Below, piece after piece: positions 46,939-55,129 of a stretch of 64,000 nucleotides of DNA. How positions within the stretch are numbered: the stretch's first letter is position 1; each line of letters opens with the position of its first letter. Source of the DNA: Aquibacillus albus (GTDB taxonomy: Bacteria; Bacillota; Bacilli; Bacillales; Amphibacillaceae). The notes under the pieces are model-generated. The model was not told the origin of the DNA, did not search any database, and was given only the letters and a program-made list of their open reading frames with translations. The translations under genes were made by a program, and so were the position numbers. Where the stretch lies: assembly GCF_016908325.1 (NCBI RefSeq), contig NZ_JAFBDR010000001.1:1-64000 (forward strand), read 5' to 3'.

Positions 46939-48663
46939 ATGAAAATATCTCGAGTTCAACTATCAGCCTGTTTACTGTTCCTGTTTTTCTGTTTTTTAAT
47001 ATATAAATTAGCAGACATTCAATTAATTTCTACAGAGAATTATGGTCCAAATAATGTGAATTTGTTAGAGGAAAGTGTGGACCAACGTTCAAGCGAGATT
47101 ATACTTTCAAGTGGAAGAGGTATCATATTAGATCGAAATAAGGAACCATTATCCTACGGAGAAGTGAAGGATATTGTGCTATTTCCTTTTGTCAGTTCTA
47201 TTGAGTTACCGGAAGATATAGAAAAAATATTATATACCATTGATGTCCAATGGAAGAGTAAATTAGTAAAAGAAAAAGAACCTGTCTATTTATCTCAATT
47301 AACTGGTAAAAAAGTTTCTACGGAGCTTTACGATAAAATAAGTAATGCAACCATTCCAGGTTTAGTTGCTATTAAAAGGTCACAGGAAAATGATCCGACT
47401 ATTGCAGCACATTTAATAGGACTAGTTCGTAACAATCCAGACGAATACTTCGAACGTTATCAAGATTCAATACACTCAAACAAAGATGTTAAACCAATTG
47501 GTATATCGGGATTACAAAAGGCATTTGACTCATTATTAATTTCACAACAGGAACAAAGGCTGATGTATCATGTGGATGCTCTTGGTAATCCATTGCTAGG
47601 ACTTGAGTTAAGGTATCTTGGTTCAGGTGATCATTTTTATCCTGCAAAAATCCGTACGACCATTGACGCAACTATCCAAACGATGATTGAAAATGTTCTT
47701 AATAGCCATCAAATGGAAAAGGGCGGTGTAGTATTATTAGATGTAAGCACGAATGAAGTTGTCGCAATGGCTTCAAGACCAAATATGAGGCAAGATCACC
47801 CTTATATCAATCATGCAATGAAGAATCAAATGCTGACAGCCCATTTTCCGGGATCTCTTTTTAAAACGGTTGTAGCAGCGGCCGCTATCGAAAATAATAG
47901 AGAAAGCTTAGATAAAATATATGATTGCAATAGAAATGTTTATGGTGATGGATCCTCTTCTAGACAATTAGGGGAGCTTAACTTTAAAGAGAGTTTTGTA
48001 GAAAGCTGTAATTATACGTTTGCGTCTATTGCAAAAGTACTGTTAGAAGATAATTCGAATATTTTACAGGATTATACAAATAAATTAGGTTTGTCAGGTC
48101 CAGTTGGTTGGACGGGGAATTTATATCACCAAGAAAACTTTAAACAATTTCCTGAAGAAGAGTTAGGTAGAGTATGGGGTGACGAATATGATCCATTTGT
48201 AGATCGGGCCATAGCACAAACAGCTATTGGACAAAAAGAAGTAAAGGTAACACCATTGGCTGTGGCAAACATGGTTAGTACGATTGTAAATAATGGAGTG
48301 AAACGTGAAATAAGCGTAGTAGATGAAATCTTATATAACAATGGTACAATTATGAAGGAATTTTCTTCAAAACAATCGATTGAAAATTCAATTGAGCCTG
48401 AAACCGCTATAAAATTAAAAGCCCTTTTCACGGAAGTAGTTAATGATGGTACGGGAAAAATGTTAAATGATTTATCAATAGCAGGAAAGTCGGGGACTGC
48501 AGAGACCGGGAGAGAAAATTCTCACCACTACTGGTTTGCTGGATTTTTCCCAGTTGAAAATCCAAAGTATTCGATGGTCGTAGTGGACTTAGACCAAACA
48601 AGTGAAATAGGCAAAACATACCCTATTTATCATGAGATTGCTGACAATTTAATGGATCAATGA
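46939..48663 (+). CDS. pbpI: Penicillin-binding protein PbpI-like, class B
   Basis: 574 residues. One N-terminal membrane anchor (about 6-26), a dimerisation/pedestal region with GRGIILDRNKEPLSYG, and a transpeptidase domain whose motifs are complete: SLFK at about 309-312 (catalytic Ser), SCN in ESCNYTF (about 355) and KSGTAET (about 521). Class B PBPs crosslink peptidoglycan; B. subtilis PbpI (YrrR) lies after greA and is linked to sporulation. ATG 46939 follows TGGGAGGTAGAG. The next plus-strand gene, yrrS, is its usual partner, but here a small reverse gene lies between them. Confidence 0.93.
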   Translation: MKISRVQLSACLLFLFFCFLIYKLADIQLISTENYGPNNVNLLEESVDQRSSEIILSSGRGIILDRNKEPLSYGEVKDIVLFPFVSSIELPEDIEKILYTIDVQWKSKLVKEKEPVYLSQLTGKKVSTELYDKISNATIPGLVAIKRSQENDPTIAAHLIGLVRNNPDEYFERYQDSIHSNKDVKPIGISGLQKAFDSLLISQQEQRLMYHVDALGNPLLGLELRYLGSGDHFYPAKIRTTIDATIQTMIENVLNSHQMEKGGVVLLDVSTNEVVAMASRPNMRQDHPYINHAMKNQMLTAHFPGSLFKTVVAAAAIENNRESLDKIYDCNRNVYGDGSSSRQLGELNFKESFVESCNYTFASIAKVLLEDNSNILQDYTNKLGLSGPVGWTGNLYHQENFKQFPEEELGRVWGDEYDPFVDRAIAQTAIGQKEVKVTPLAVANMVSTIVNNGVKREISVVDEILYNNGTIMKEFSSKQSIENSIEPETAIKLKALFTEVVNDGTGKMLNDLSIAGKSGTAETGRENSHHYWFAGFFPVENPKYSMVVVDLDQTSEIGKTYPIYHEIADNLMDQ

Positions 48664-48700
48664 GGGTCCCTTTTCAGGAAGATTTTGGGACCCTTGTTTT
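48663..48700. terminator. Terminator between pbpI and the facing small gene
   Basis: AGGGTCCC (48663-48670) pairs with GGGACCCT (48687-48694), then TGTTTT. The left arm overlaps the pbpI stop. Confidence 0.72.
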
Positions 48701-48925
48701 ATGTTGGATGTATGGATAATTTTTGTATAATACAGTGTTTAAGAATGCTTCTTTTTGTTCAGAAATAACAAACTGAAATACTAGTTTTTCTTCAACATCA
48801 AAAAACTCAGCTTGACTACCATCAAAAAGATGCACGATGAAAACTTTGTTATACTTATCATAACTCACTTTTTCAAATGACGATAAGTTCCATAGTTCTC
48901 GATTAAAGGTAGCTATTTTCAACAT
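48674..48925 (-). CDS. Small KTSC-domain-like protein
   Basis: 83 residues. The core VSYDKYNKVFIVHLFDGSQAEFFDVEEKLVFQFV, quoted here as FIVHLFDGSQAEFFDVEE, followed by a helix KEAFLNTVLYKNYPY, resembles the KTSC fold (small beta-sheet domain ending in a helix). The function of this family is unclear; some are fused to RNA-processing or kinase domains. ATG 48925 follows AAGGAGAGTGTTT on the minus strand; a GTG 6 nt upstream overlaps this site. The gene faces pbpI and separates it from yrrS. Confidence 0.62.
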   Translation of the reverse strand: MLKIATFNRELWNLSSFEKVSYDKYNKVFIVHLFDGSQAEFFDVEEKLVFQFVISEQKEAFLNTVLYKNYPYIQHKTRVPKSS

Positions 48926-49049
48926 AAACACTCTCCTTAAAATTTTCCATATTTTCTATTTGGATATATATGCTCGATATCCTTCTAATATGTCAAAACT
49001 AGAATAAGTTCGACAAAAAAGGAAGGTTTTTTTTCGTACCAGCGAATCA

Positions 49050-49078
49050 TTGGTTACGAGGCTTTAAAATAGTATAAT
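49050..49078 (+). promoter_or_regulatory. Sigma-A promoter of yrrS
   Basis: TTGGTT (49050-49055), 17-nt spacer, TATAAT (49073-49078). Confidence 0.78.
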
Positions 49079-49115
49079 ATAACAGTAAGCTTATAAGGGA
49101 GGAGCTAATACTAAT

Positions 49116-49778
49116 ATGTCAGAAGATTATCGTACATACACACGTGTTGATCGATTTGAGAAAAAAAGAAAAAGTACACAAGCAATTTCTTGGTTGCTAG
49201 TAGTTAGTGGATTATTGGTAATTCTATTTATAAGTTTATTTTTCTTAGGCTCTGAGGATGATCAACAGGTTCAAGATGCTAGTGGTAACATCAAAACTGG
49301 GAATGAAGAAGAACAAAGGGATGAAGAACCAGCAACGGAAACGGAAGCGGAAGTAGATGGATCAACTGATGATCGTTCTAATAATGAAGAAGACACTGAA
49401 CCTAATCAGGAGGAAAATCAGGTCGAACAAGTGCCATCAGAGGATGAAAATGTTGAAGAAGCATATACGGGAGACTGGCAACCTGTTGGAACGACACAGG
49501 ATGAACCACATGTAATTACGTTTGAGCAAGAATCAGTAGACTGGATAGAAATGATGAAAGCAGTTGAGCTTGCTACAGGACTATCTTCTGATAATCGAAT
49601 TGAATGGTGGGTTGAACGTGCTGGCGATCAAAAAGTAATAGCAACCGTTACTAATAATTCTCAGACAGAAATATATCGAGTATATGTTTCATGGGTAGAA
49701 AATCAAGGTTGGATGCCAACAAAAGTAGAGGAATTGAAGGAGAATGATCAAAAGGAACGATTTGAAGATGATGAATAA
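49116..49778 (+). CDS. yrrS: YrrS-family (DUF1510) membrane-anchored protein
   Basis: 220 residues. A basic N-terminus (RVDRFEKKRKS), one transmembrane helix (about 27-47), a long Glu/Asp-rich disordered linker (about 50-120) and a compact C-terminal DUF1510 domain (AVELATGLSSDNRIEWWVER, VSWVENQGWMPTKVEEL). The C-terminal domain lies outside the cytoplasm. In B. subtilis yrrS is co-transcribed with pbpI and implicated in sporulation peptidoglycan work. Here it has its own promoter and is cut off from pbpI by a reverse gene. Confidence 0.88.
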   Translation: MSEDYRTYTRVDRFEKKRKSTQAISWLLVVSGLLVILFISLFFLGSEDDQQVQDASGNIKTGNEEEQRDEEPATETEAEVDGSTDDRSNNEEDTEPNQEENQVEQVPSEDENVEEAYTGDWQPVGTTQDEPHVITFEQESVDWIEMMKAVELATGLSSDNRIEWWVERAGDQKVIATVTNNSQTEIYRVYVSWVENQGWMPTKVEELKENDQKERFEDDE

Positions 49779-49819
49779 CGACAAACATCATGATAGGACT
49801 TAATTGGAGGGGCTTTTAG

Positions 49820-50512
49820 ATGACTATTGGAATCATTGGAGCAATGGATGAGGAAGTTAAACTTTTATTAGAAAGTATTCATGTTGAAGATGAGAAAGAA
49901 ATAGCTGGATGTCAATTTACTAGTGGGACACTACATGGAAAACATGTCGTTGTACTCAAATCTGGTATAGGTAAAGTGAATGCTGCAATGGCAACTACAA
50001 TTCTTCATGAACGATATAAGCCTGATCAAATTATTAATACAGGATCAGCCGGTGGTTTTGCTAAACAGTTAGAGGTAGGAGATCTAGTAATTTCAACAGA
50101 AGTAACACATCACGATGTGGATGTAACGGCGTTTGATTACGATTATGGACAAGTTCCGGGAATGCCAGCAACTTATAAAGCAGATGAAACGCTTGTTCAT
50201 TTAACAGTTCAAGCAATTAATCATATGAATGAAGTGAATGTTGCAAAAGGTTTGATTGCAACAGGGGATTCATTTATGCAAGATGAAAATAGAGTGAAAC
50301 GAACACGTGAAAGGTTTCCTTCTATGCTGGCTGCTGAAATGGAGGCAGCTGCAATTGCGCAAGTTTGCTATCAATATAAAACGCCATTTGTTATCATACG
50401 ATCACTGTCTGATATTGCAGGAAAACAATCTTCTGTTTCATTTGAAGCTTTTTTAGAAAAGGCAGCTACGAATGCAGCTAATCTAATCATAAACGTCGTG
50501 AGAGCTTTATAA
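49820..50512 (+). CDS. mtnN: 5'-methylthioadenosine/S-adenosylhomocysteine nucleosidase
   Basis: 230 residues. Hydrolyses MTA and SAH, by-products of polyamine synthesis and SAM-dependent methylation. Signatures are [19 protein letters not shown], catalytic Glu12, [19 protein letters not shown], and the substrate-binding [13 protein letters not shown] with ISDIAG-type SLSDIAG. ATG 49820 follows TTGGAGGGGCTTTTAG. In B. subtilis it belongs to the yrrT-mtnN-mccA-mccB-yrhC operon; here yrrT and mccAB are absent and yrhC follows directly. Confidence 0.97.
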   Translation: MTIGIIGAMDEEVKLLLESIHVEDEKEIAGCQFTSGTLHGKHVVVLKSGIGKVNAAMATTILHERYKPDQIINTGSAGGFAKQLEVGDLVISTEVTHHDVDVTAFDYDYGQVPGMPATYKADETLVHLTVQAINHMNEVNVAKGLIATGDSFMQDENRVKRTRERFPSMLAAEMEAAAIAQVCYQYKTPFVIIRSLSDIAGKQSSVSFEAFLEKAATNAANLIINVVRAL

Positions 50513-50610
50513 CTTAACGATTATTTAATTGCAAATTAATGGGATGTAACTATTCTGGTCGATATACGCTATATTTCCATCAATTTCTTTCCTTTTTTAT
50601 CCTGGCTATA

Positions 50611-50619
50611 TGATATGAT
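50611..50619 (+). promoter_or_regulatory. Extended -10 promoter of yrhC
   Basis: TGA-TATGAT lies 22 nt before the yrhC ATG. No convincing -35 is seen, as is common with extended -10 elements. Confidence 0.45.
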
Positions 50620-50641
50620 GCATATAGAGGTGAGGGGAAAA

Positions 50642-50881
50642 ATGAATGGAGCTTCTACAAAACTAAAACAAAAAATAGAAGATTATAGTAGGTTTCTAGT
50701 TACTTTAATTATTTTAAGTATATATTTTTATTTAGGAATGATTATTACACTAATTATTGAGCCATCTGATAAAGGGTATCTATTAATCGTTTTAATGCTA
50801 GGAAGTCTGTCTATCGCAGGCTGGTTTAGTTATCTAATTAATAAATGGCGTAAAAAGCTAAATGAAGGGATAGAGCAATAA
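50642..50881 (+). CDS. yrhC: YrhC-family small membrane protein
   Basis: 79 residues with two transmembrane helices (about 20-40 and 47-68) and basic ends (STKLKQKIEDYSRFLVTL, then NKWRKKLNEG). It matches YrhC, which in B. subtilis ends the mtnN-mccAB operon. Function unknown. ATG 50642 follows GAGGTGAGGGGAAAA; the frame is open 9 codons upstream but without a better site. A strong terminator follows immediately. Confidence 0.8.
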   Translation: MNGASTKLKQKIEDYSRFLVTLIILSIYFYLGMIITLIIEPSDKGYLLIVLMLGSLSIAGWFSYLINKWRKKLNEGIEQ

Positions 50882-50914
50882 AACCTCTGATTAACTATCA
50901 ATCAGAGGTTTTGT
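50881..50914 (+). terminator. Terminator after yrhC
   Basis: AAACCTCTGATT (50881-50892) pairs perfectly with AATCAGAGGTTT (50900-50911), then TGTTT. Confidence 0.9.
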
Positions 50915-50982
50915 TTAGCTATCGTAATTATTATAAGTGGTTGATTGCATGTTAATTTTAGCGATAAGCCAATTTTTAAACA

Positions 50983-51228
50983 TTACATATAATTTAAATA
51001 ATAGTAACCTCCACCTAAAATTAGAAGTAATACGATACCGACTATAAATAATCCAAATCCTAAGCCACTTCCATAACCAGAACCGTAATAAGGTCCATAA
51101 GCTGGCCCGTAGCCATAGGCATTATTCCAACCATAATCAATTGTGTTATCATAACCCATGTACTGATTATAATCATCTCCATAAGATGTTAATGGATAAT
51201 TTGCTGGTTGATAACTCCAATATGGCAT
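50983..51228 (-). CDS. Small Tyr/Gly-rich membrane protein, probably spore-associated
   Basis: 81 residues. The N-terminal 55 residues are Tyr/Gly/Asn/Pro-rich (for example YGYGPAYGPYYGSGYGSG) without charge-rich segments. A single hydrophobic helix follows (LFIVGIVLLLILGGGYYY). The combination resembles small coat or YjcZ-type sporulation proteins: Tyr-rich for crosslinking, with a Gly-flanked hydrophobic end. GGCGGGTGAATTC precedes the ATG on the minus strand. It lies 76 bp downstream of sigK on the same strand, which supports a late mother-cell role. No named family can be assigned with certainty. Confidence 0.6.
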   Translation of the reverse strand: MPYWSYQPANYPLTSYGDDYNQYMGYDNTIDYGWNNAYGYGPAYGPYYGSGYGSGLGFGLFIVGIVLLLILGGGYYYLNYM

Positions 51229-51304
51229 AAGAATTCACCCGCCTTTGGTTTTTATTATAGTCTATGTTAAATAGGTAAGGTGTGTATAGGTGAATGTCAT
51301 TGCA

Positions 51305-52009
51305 TTATTCAGATTGCTTCTCTTTTTTGTAGTACTCATGAAATACTTTCATAAGTGCTCGTTTTTCAATTCTAGAAACATAGCTTCTTGAAATGTTTAG
51401 TTTTTTGGCGATTTCTCTTTGTGTCAAATCGTCTTCTTCACCAAGTCCATATCTTGCAACAATCACTTCCTTTTCTCGTTCATCCAGAATATCTAAGTAT
51501 TCTGTTATTTTTGCAACTTCCATGTTTAATTGAATGTATTCAATAATATCTTCGTTTTCTGCTTGGAGAATGTCGATTAAGCTGATTTCATTCCCCTCTT
51601 TATCCTGACCAATGGGATCATGGAGCGACACATCTTTTTTCGTCTTTTTTAAAGCACGCAAATGCATCAATATTTCATTTTCAATACATCTTGCTGCATA
51701 AGTAGCCAGTTTTGTTCCTTTACCACTAGAAAAGCTTTCAATTCCTTTTATTAAACCAATCGTACCAATTGATATTAAGTCTTCCGTATCCTCGCCTGTA
51801 TTCTCAAATTTTTTTACAATGTGGGCGACTAAGCGCAGATTGTGCTCAATTAAAATATCTCTTGCGTGACTATCTCCATTTTGCATCTTTTCAATATATT
51901 TTGCTTCTTCTTCTGATGATAACGGCTGAGGAAAGGCATGATTTTTCACATAGGAAACAAAAAATAGAGTCTCTTTAATAAGTAAAGCAAGTGCGCTTAG
52001 AATTGACAA
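51305..52009 (-). CDS. sigK: Sporulation sigma factor K, uninterrupted
   Basis: 234 residues. The hydrophobic pro-sequence (about 1-20, [20 protein letters not shown]) is removed by SpoIVFB in B. subtilis. Region 2 follows ([45 protein letters not shown]) and then region 4 with [21 protein letters not shown]. The start is TTG at 52009, with AGGAGG about 10 nt upstream on the minus strand; no in-frame ATG lies nearby. It is a single gene, with no skin-type element as in B. subtilis 168. Sigma-K directs late mother-cell genes; BofC in this window acts on its activation. Its neighbour downstream is a coat-like gene. Confidence 0.96.
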   Translation of the reverse strand: MSILSALALLIKETLFFVSYVKNHAFPQPLSSEEEAKYIEKMQNGDSHARDILIEHNLRLVAHIVKKFENTGEDTEDLISIGTIGLIKGIESFSSGKGTKLATYAARCIENEILMHLRALKKTKKDVSLHDPIGQDKEGNEISLIDILQAENEDIIEYIQLNMEVAKITEYLDILDEREKEVIVARYGLGEEDDLTQREIAKKLNISRSYVSRIEKRALMKVFHEYYKKEKQSE

Positions 52010-52127
52010 AACACATGCACCTCCTGCTGTTTGGGCTAAAGCCTATACAATACTTTATGTGTAAAAGGAGGAAATGTGCCTGTCCAAAAGAAATTCGTGT
52101 TAAAAATACTTACAACAAATTTAATGA

Positions 52128-52168
52128 AAATAAAAACTCCTACACGAAAGTTAACGTGAGGAGTTTCA
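52128..52168 (-). terminator. Terminator of the mrp operon
   Basis: On the minus strand AAACTCCTCACG pairs with CGTGTAGGAGTTT (arms 52155-52166 and 52134-52146), followed by TTATTTTC. Confidence 0.8.
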
Positions 52169-52171
52169 TTA

Positions 52172-52555
52172 TTAATGTTCTTTTTTGGACTCGAATGACT
52201 CAGCATAGGCATCTTTTAATTGATGTCTGGACCAAGGTTTAATACCACTTCGATGTGCAGCTTTACCAATTACATGACCAGAAACAGGAGCTGTTAGTAG
52301 AACAAAAATCATCCCTAAGATTAATTTACCACTTACAATCTCATGTTCTACATAAAGAAAAATAAAGGCACCAATCATGATTCCTGATACGCCTAATGTG
52401 GCTGCTTTAGTAGCAGCATGTAATCGCGTAAATACATCGGGGAATCGTAATATACCGATAGAAGTGGATAGAATAAAAAAGGTGCCCACTATTAAACAGA
52501 TAATGACAATGAAATTAAATAATACATCAATCCAAGTCTCTATCAATGACAACAC
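52172..52555 (-). CDS. mrpG: Na+/H+ antiporter subunit G
   Basis: 127 residues, three transmembrane helices. The MrpG/PhaG signature ILRFPDVFTRLHAATKAATLG is read here at about 34-54, followed by LTAPVSGHVIGKAAHRSGI. It is the last gene of the operon. The start at 52555 (GTG) overlaps mrpF by 29 nt; TTG codons a little downstream are alternatives because no strong ribosome-binding site decides it. Part of the multi-subunit Mrp complex that expels sodium for protons. Confidence 0.92.
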   Translation of the reverse strand: MLSLIETWIDVLFNFIVIICLIVGTFFILSTSIGILRFPDVFTRLHAATKAATLGVSGIMIGAFIFLYVEHEIVSGKLILGMIFVLLTAPVSGHVIGKAAHRSGIKPWSRHQLKDAYAESFESKKEH

Positions 52556-52838
52556 CCATTTCTAAGTATTTTGAAAATGCAACTGTTCCAATAAACAATA
52601 AAATTCCAATGAGTAATATAACATCATTTAATCGAGTCGTAAGGAGTAAAATGGCCACTAATCCAGCTAGTGCCATTAAGTTGATACCTATGGCATCTAA
52701 GGCGACAGCGCGATCAGGATTAGTAGGTCCAACTATAACACGATACATTAAAAGAATAATTGATATGGAGATAACGACCATGCAAATAATCGTTACAACT
52801 TGCACGATTTGTTCAGAAGTATTAACAAAAGAATTCAT
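52527..52838 (-). CDS. mrpF: Na+/H+ antiporter subunit F
   Basis: 103 residues, three transmembrane helices with the family motif RVIVGPTNPDRAVALDAIG (about 27-45), typical of MrpF/PhaF. It starts at ATG 52838 behind GAGGTGACTCG and overlaps the end of mrpE by 4 nt. It extends about 10 residues beyond common MrpF at the N-terminus (MNSFVNTSEQIVQVVTII). Confidence 0.93.
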   Translation of the reverse strand: MNSFVNTSEQIVQVVTIICMVVISISIILLMYRVIVGPTNPDRAVALDAIGINLMALAGLVAILLLTTRLNDVILLIGILLFIGTVAFSKYLEMGVVIDRDLD

Positions 52839-53311
52839 CGAGTCACCTCCATAATTGCTTTCTCAAAAGTATTTTTAATGGATGAAATAGTCTCTTCGAC
52901 ATCTCCAATATCGACAGCATGAATGTAAAGGATCGAGTGATCGTCTGAAACAGCGACTGTCAGTGTGCCAGGAGTTAACGTAATTAGGTTAGCAAGTAGA
53001 GTAATTTCCCAGTTACTTTTCAAGTCTGTTGGAAGTGCGAGAATGCCAGGTTCAAAATCCTGCTTTCGATTAAATACCAACTTTATGATATTGATGTTCG
53101 ACAAAATTAATTCTTTTATAAATAAGACAATGAGTCGAAATACCTTTCCTACCCGTTTCATATAAAAGGAACCAGGAATAAACCGTTGCAACATAAGTAA
53201 TAATAATATTCCAATGATATACCCTGAAATGAATGTAGGAAATTCGTAACTCTCACTTAAAAACATCCACATAATCGCGATAATAATGTTTATTAAAATC
53301 TGAAAAGGCAT
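52835..53311 (-). CDS. mrpE: Na+/H+ antiporter subunit E
   Basis: 158 residues. Two N-terminal transmembrane helices (MPFQILINIIIAIMWMFL and TFISGYIIGILLLLML) and a cytosolic C-terminal half with LLANLITLTPGTLTVAVSDD, the MrpE/MnhE hallmark. MrpE is required for full complex assembly in Bacillus. It begins 5 bp after mrpD ends, and AAGGAGTAAAGC in mrpD-mrpE junction serves as its ribosome-binding site. Confidence 0.95.
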   Translation of the reverse strand: MPFQILINIIIAIMWMFLSESYEFPTFISGYIIGILLLLMLQRFIPGSFYMKRVGKVFRLIVLFIKELILSNINIIKLVFNRKQDFEPGILALPTDLKSNWEITLLANLITLTPGTLTVAVSDDHSILYIHAVDIGDVEETISSIKNTFEKAIMEVTR

Positions 53312-53316
53312 AAGCT

Positions 53317-54798
53317 TTACTCCTTTAATACAGCTTCAATGTATATTTCTGGATTTAGCAAGTAATTTGCAATGCTTGCACCACTTGGGTAGAACAGTTC
53401 AGCACCAACACCAAGTAGAATAGAGAAACATAATAAAAATGCTATTGGAATGGTTAACTTTCTAGCTGTTTTTTTATGAACAGTTAAACTGTCGTCTCGT
53501 TCTCCCCAGAACCCTCTAATAAAGATCCGCATGACAGAAGTTAAAATTAATAGACTACATAGTAACCCAACAATTGCAATTATTATTTCTCCTTCTGAGA
53601 ATGCTCCTTGCAGCAGCAACAGTTTTCCTATAAAACCACTAAATGGCGGTATTCCTGCTAAGACAATTCCTGAAACAAAAAGTAGCCAACCTAATAGTGG
53701 ATAATGGTGAATGAGTCCTTTCATTTTTCTGAGATCGGAGGTTCCCGCTAAATAAGCAATAGCACCTACAATTAAGAACAAAACAGCTTTGATAATCATG
53801 TCGTGAACTAAGTAATAAACGGTGCCGCTAATCGATGCCTCATTAAAAACTCCAATACCCATTAACATGAAACCAACTGCTGGGATAATGTTATATGCAA
53901 TAATTAATTTTATATTATTGGTAGATAGCGCACCAATAACTCCAAAAACTAAGGTGAGGCCGGCAATCCAAATAAAGAAATTATGAGTGAATGATGGATT
54001 GTGTCCAAAAATTAAGGTGAATACTCGTAAGATCGAATAGATTCCTACTTTGGTCAATAATGCACCAAACAGGGCTGAAACAACAGGATTTGGTACAATA
54101 TAAGGCTTTGGTAACCAATAGTACAAGGGAAATAAAGCCGCTTTTGTTCCGAAAACAAAGAATAGCAGAATTCCAATCGTTGTTAATACACCCTGTTGGT
54201 CAACTTCTTGTACCCTCTGTGCAATTTGAGCCATATTAATTGTTCCAACAACTGAATATAAGAAAGCAATGGTTGTTACAAATAGCATAGAAGAGAACAA
54301 ATTAATTAGTATGTACTTTAATGACTCTCGCAATTGGACCTTTTCGCCACCAAGAACAATTAACGCATACGAGGCCATCAATAGTACTTCAAAAAATACA
54401 AAGAGGTTAAACAAATCTCCTGTAATGAAGGCCCCAGAAACACCCGCAATTAGTAACAAGAAAAAAGTATAGAAATAAAATTCCTCTTGTTTTTGACTGA
54501 GTGAATGTTGGGCATAAAAGACAGCTGCTACTGCAATGATATTTGTTGTTAGTACGAGTGTCATGGATAACATATCTGCTACTAGGATGATCCCAAATGG
54601 AGCATCCCATCCACCAGATTCGAGAACAACAGGTCCATTGTTATAAACGTAGGTAATAATAAAACCTACAACGAATAGGTTTATGATTGAAACTAGCTTT
54701 GCTACGGATCGTACCAATGGTAGCTTTTTATGGAAAAAAGCAAGAATTATACTTGATATTAACGGAATGACAATTGGCAATACTGCTAAGTTACTCAT
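53317..54798 (-). CDS. mrpD: Na+/H+ antiporter subunit D
   Basis: 493 residues with about 14 transmembrane helices, homologous to complex I NuoM/NuoN. The conserved proton-path residues are present: Glu in FVFFEVLLMASYALIVLGG (about 137) and Lys in SALFGALLTKVGIYSILR (about 219), with HDMIIKAVLFLIVGA further on. It overlaps the end of mrpC by 8 nt. Together with MrpA it forms the antiporter-like core of the complex. Confidence 0.96.
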   Translation of the reverse strand: MSNLAVLPIVIPLISSIILAFFHKKLPLVRSVAKLVSIINLFVVGFIITYVYNNGPVVLESGGWDAPFGIILVADMLSMTLVLTTNIIAVAAVFYAQHSLSQKQEEFYFYTFFLLLIAGVSGAFITGDLFNLFVFFEVLLMASYALIVLGGEKVQLRESLKYILINLFSSMLFVTTIAFLYSVVGTINMAQIAQRVQEVDQQGVLTTIGILLFFVFGTKAALFPLYYWLPKPYIVPNPVVSALFGALLTKVGIYSILRVFTLIFGHNPSFTHNFFIWIAGLTLVFGVIGALSTNNIKLIIAYNIIPAVGFMLMGIGVFNEASISGTVYYLVHDMIIKAVLFLIVGAIAYLAGTSDLRKMKGLIHHYPLLGWLLFVSGIVLAGIPPFSGFIGKLLLLQGAFSEGEIIIAIVGLLCSLLILTSVMRIFIRGFWGERDDSLTVHKKTARKLTIPIAFLLCFSILLGVGAELFYPSGASIANYLLNPEIYIEAVLKE

Positions 54799-55129
54799 TT
54801 TCGTTACCCCTCAATAAATCCATATTATCTGTTTCGTTTTCCTTAGCCGCTCGATAGGCAAGCACTAATAATAAGCTTGTTACTCCAAAACTTATAACAA
54901 TAGAAGTTAAGATAAGTGCTTGCGGAAGCGGGTCCGTATATTGATCAACATGATACTCTAAAATTGGCGGTGCTCCTCGTTTTAACTTTCCCATTGTTAA
55001 TATGAACAAGTGGGCACCATGGGAGATTAGTGCAGTTCCTATAATGATTCGAAGCAATTGCTTTTGTAGTAAGTTATAAACTCCGGTTGTAAATAGTACG
55101 CCCGAAAGGATGGACATGATGATTTCCAT
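54791..55129 (-). CDS. mrpC: Na+/H+ antiporter subunit C
   Basis: 112 residues, three transmembrane helices, NuoK-like. SHGAHLFILTMGKLKRGAPPI (about 37-57) and DPLPQALILTSIVISFGVTS are diagnostic; quoted cores are RGAPPI and PLPQALILTSIVIS. The ATG at 55129 overlaps the TAA of mrpA by one base (TAATG). In other Bacillaceae mrpB lies between mrpA and mrpC; here it is absent. Confidence 0.95.
   Translation of the reverse strand: MEIIMSILSGVLFTTGVYNLLQKQLLRIIIGTALISHGAHLFILTMGKLKRGAPPILEYHVDQYTDPLPQALILTSIVISFGVTSLLLVLAYRAAKENETDNMDLLRGNENE

Noticed and set aside
52010-52171. Small gene or RNA between sigK and the mrp operon
   Set aside because: Only the mrp terminator and the sigK upstream region with its ribosome-binding site are visible; no supported frame or folded RNA.
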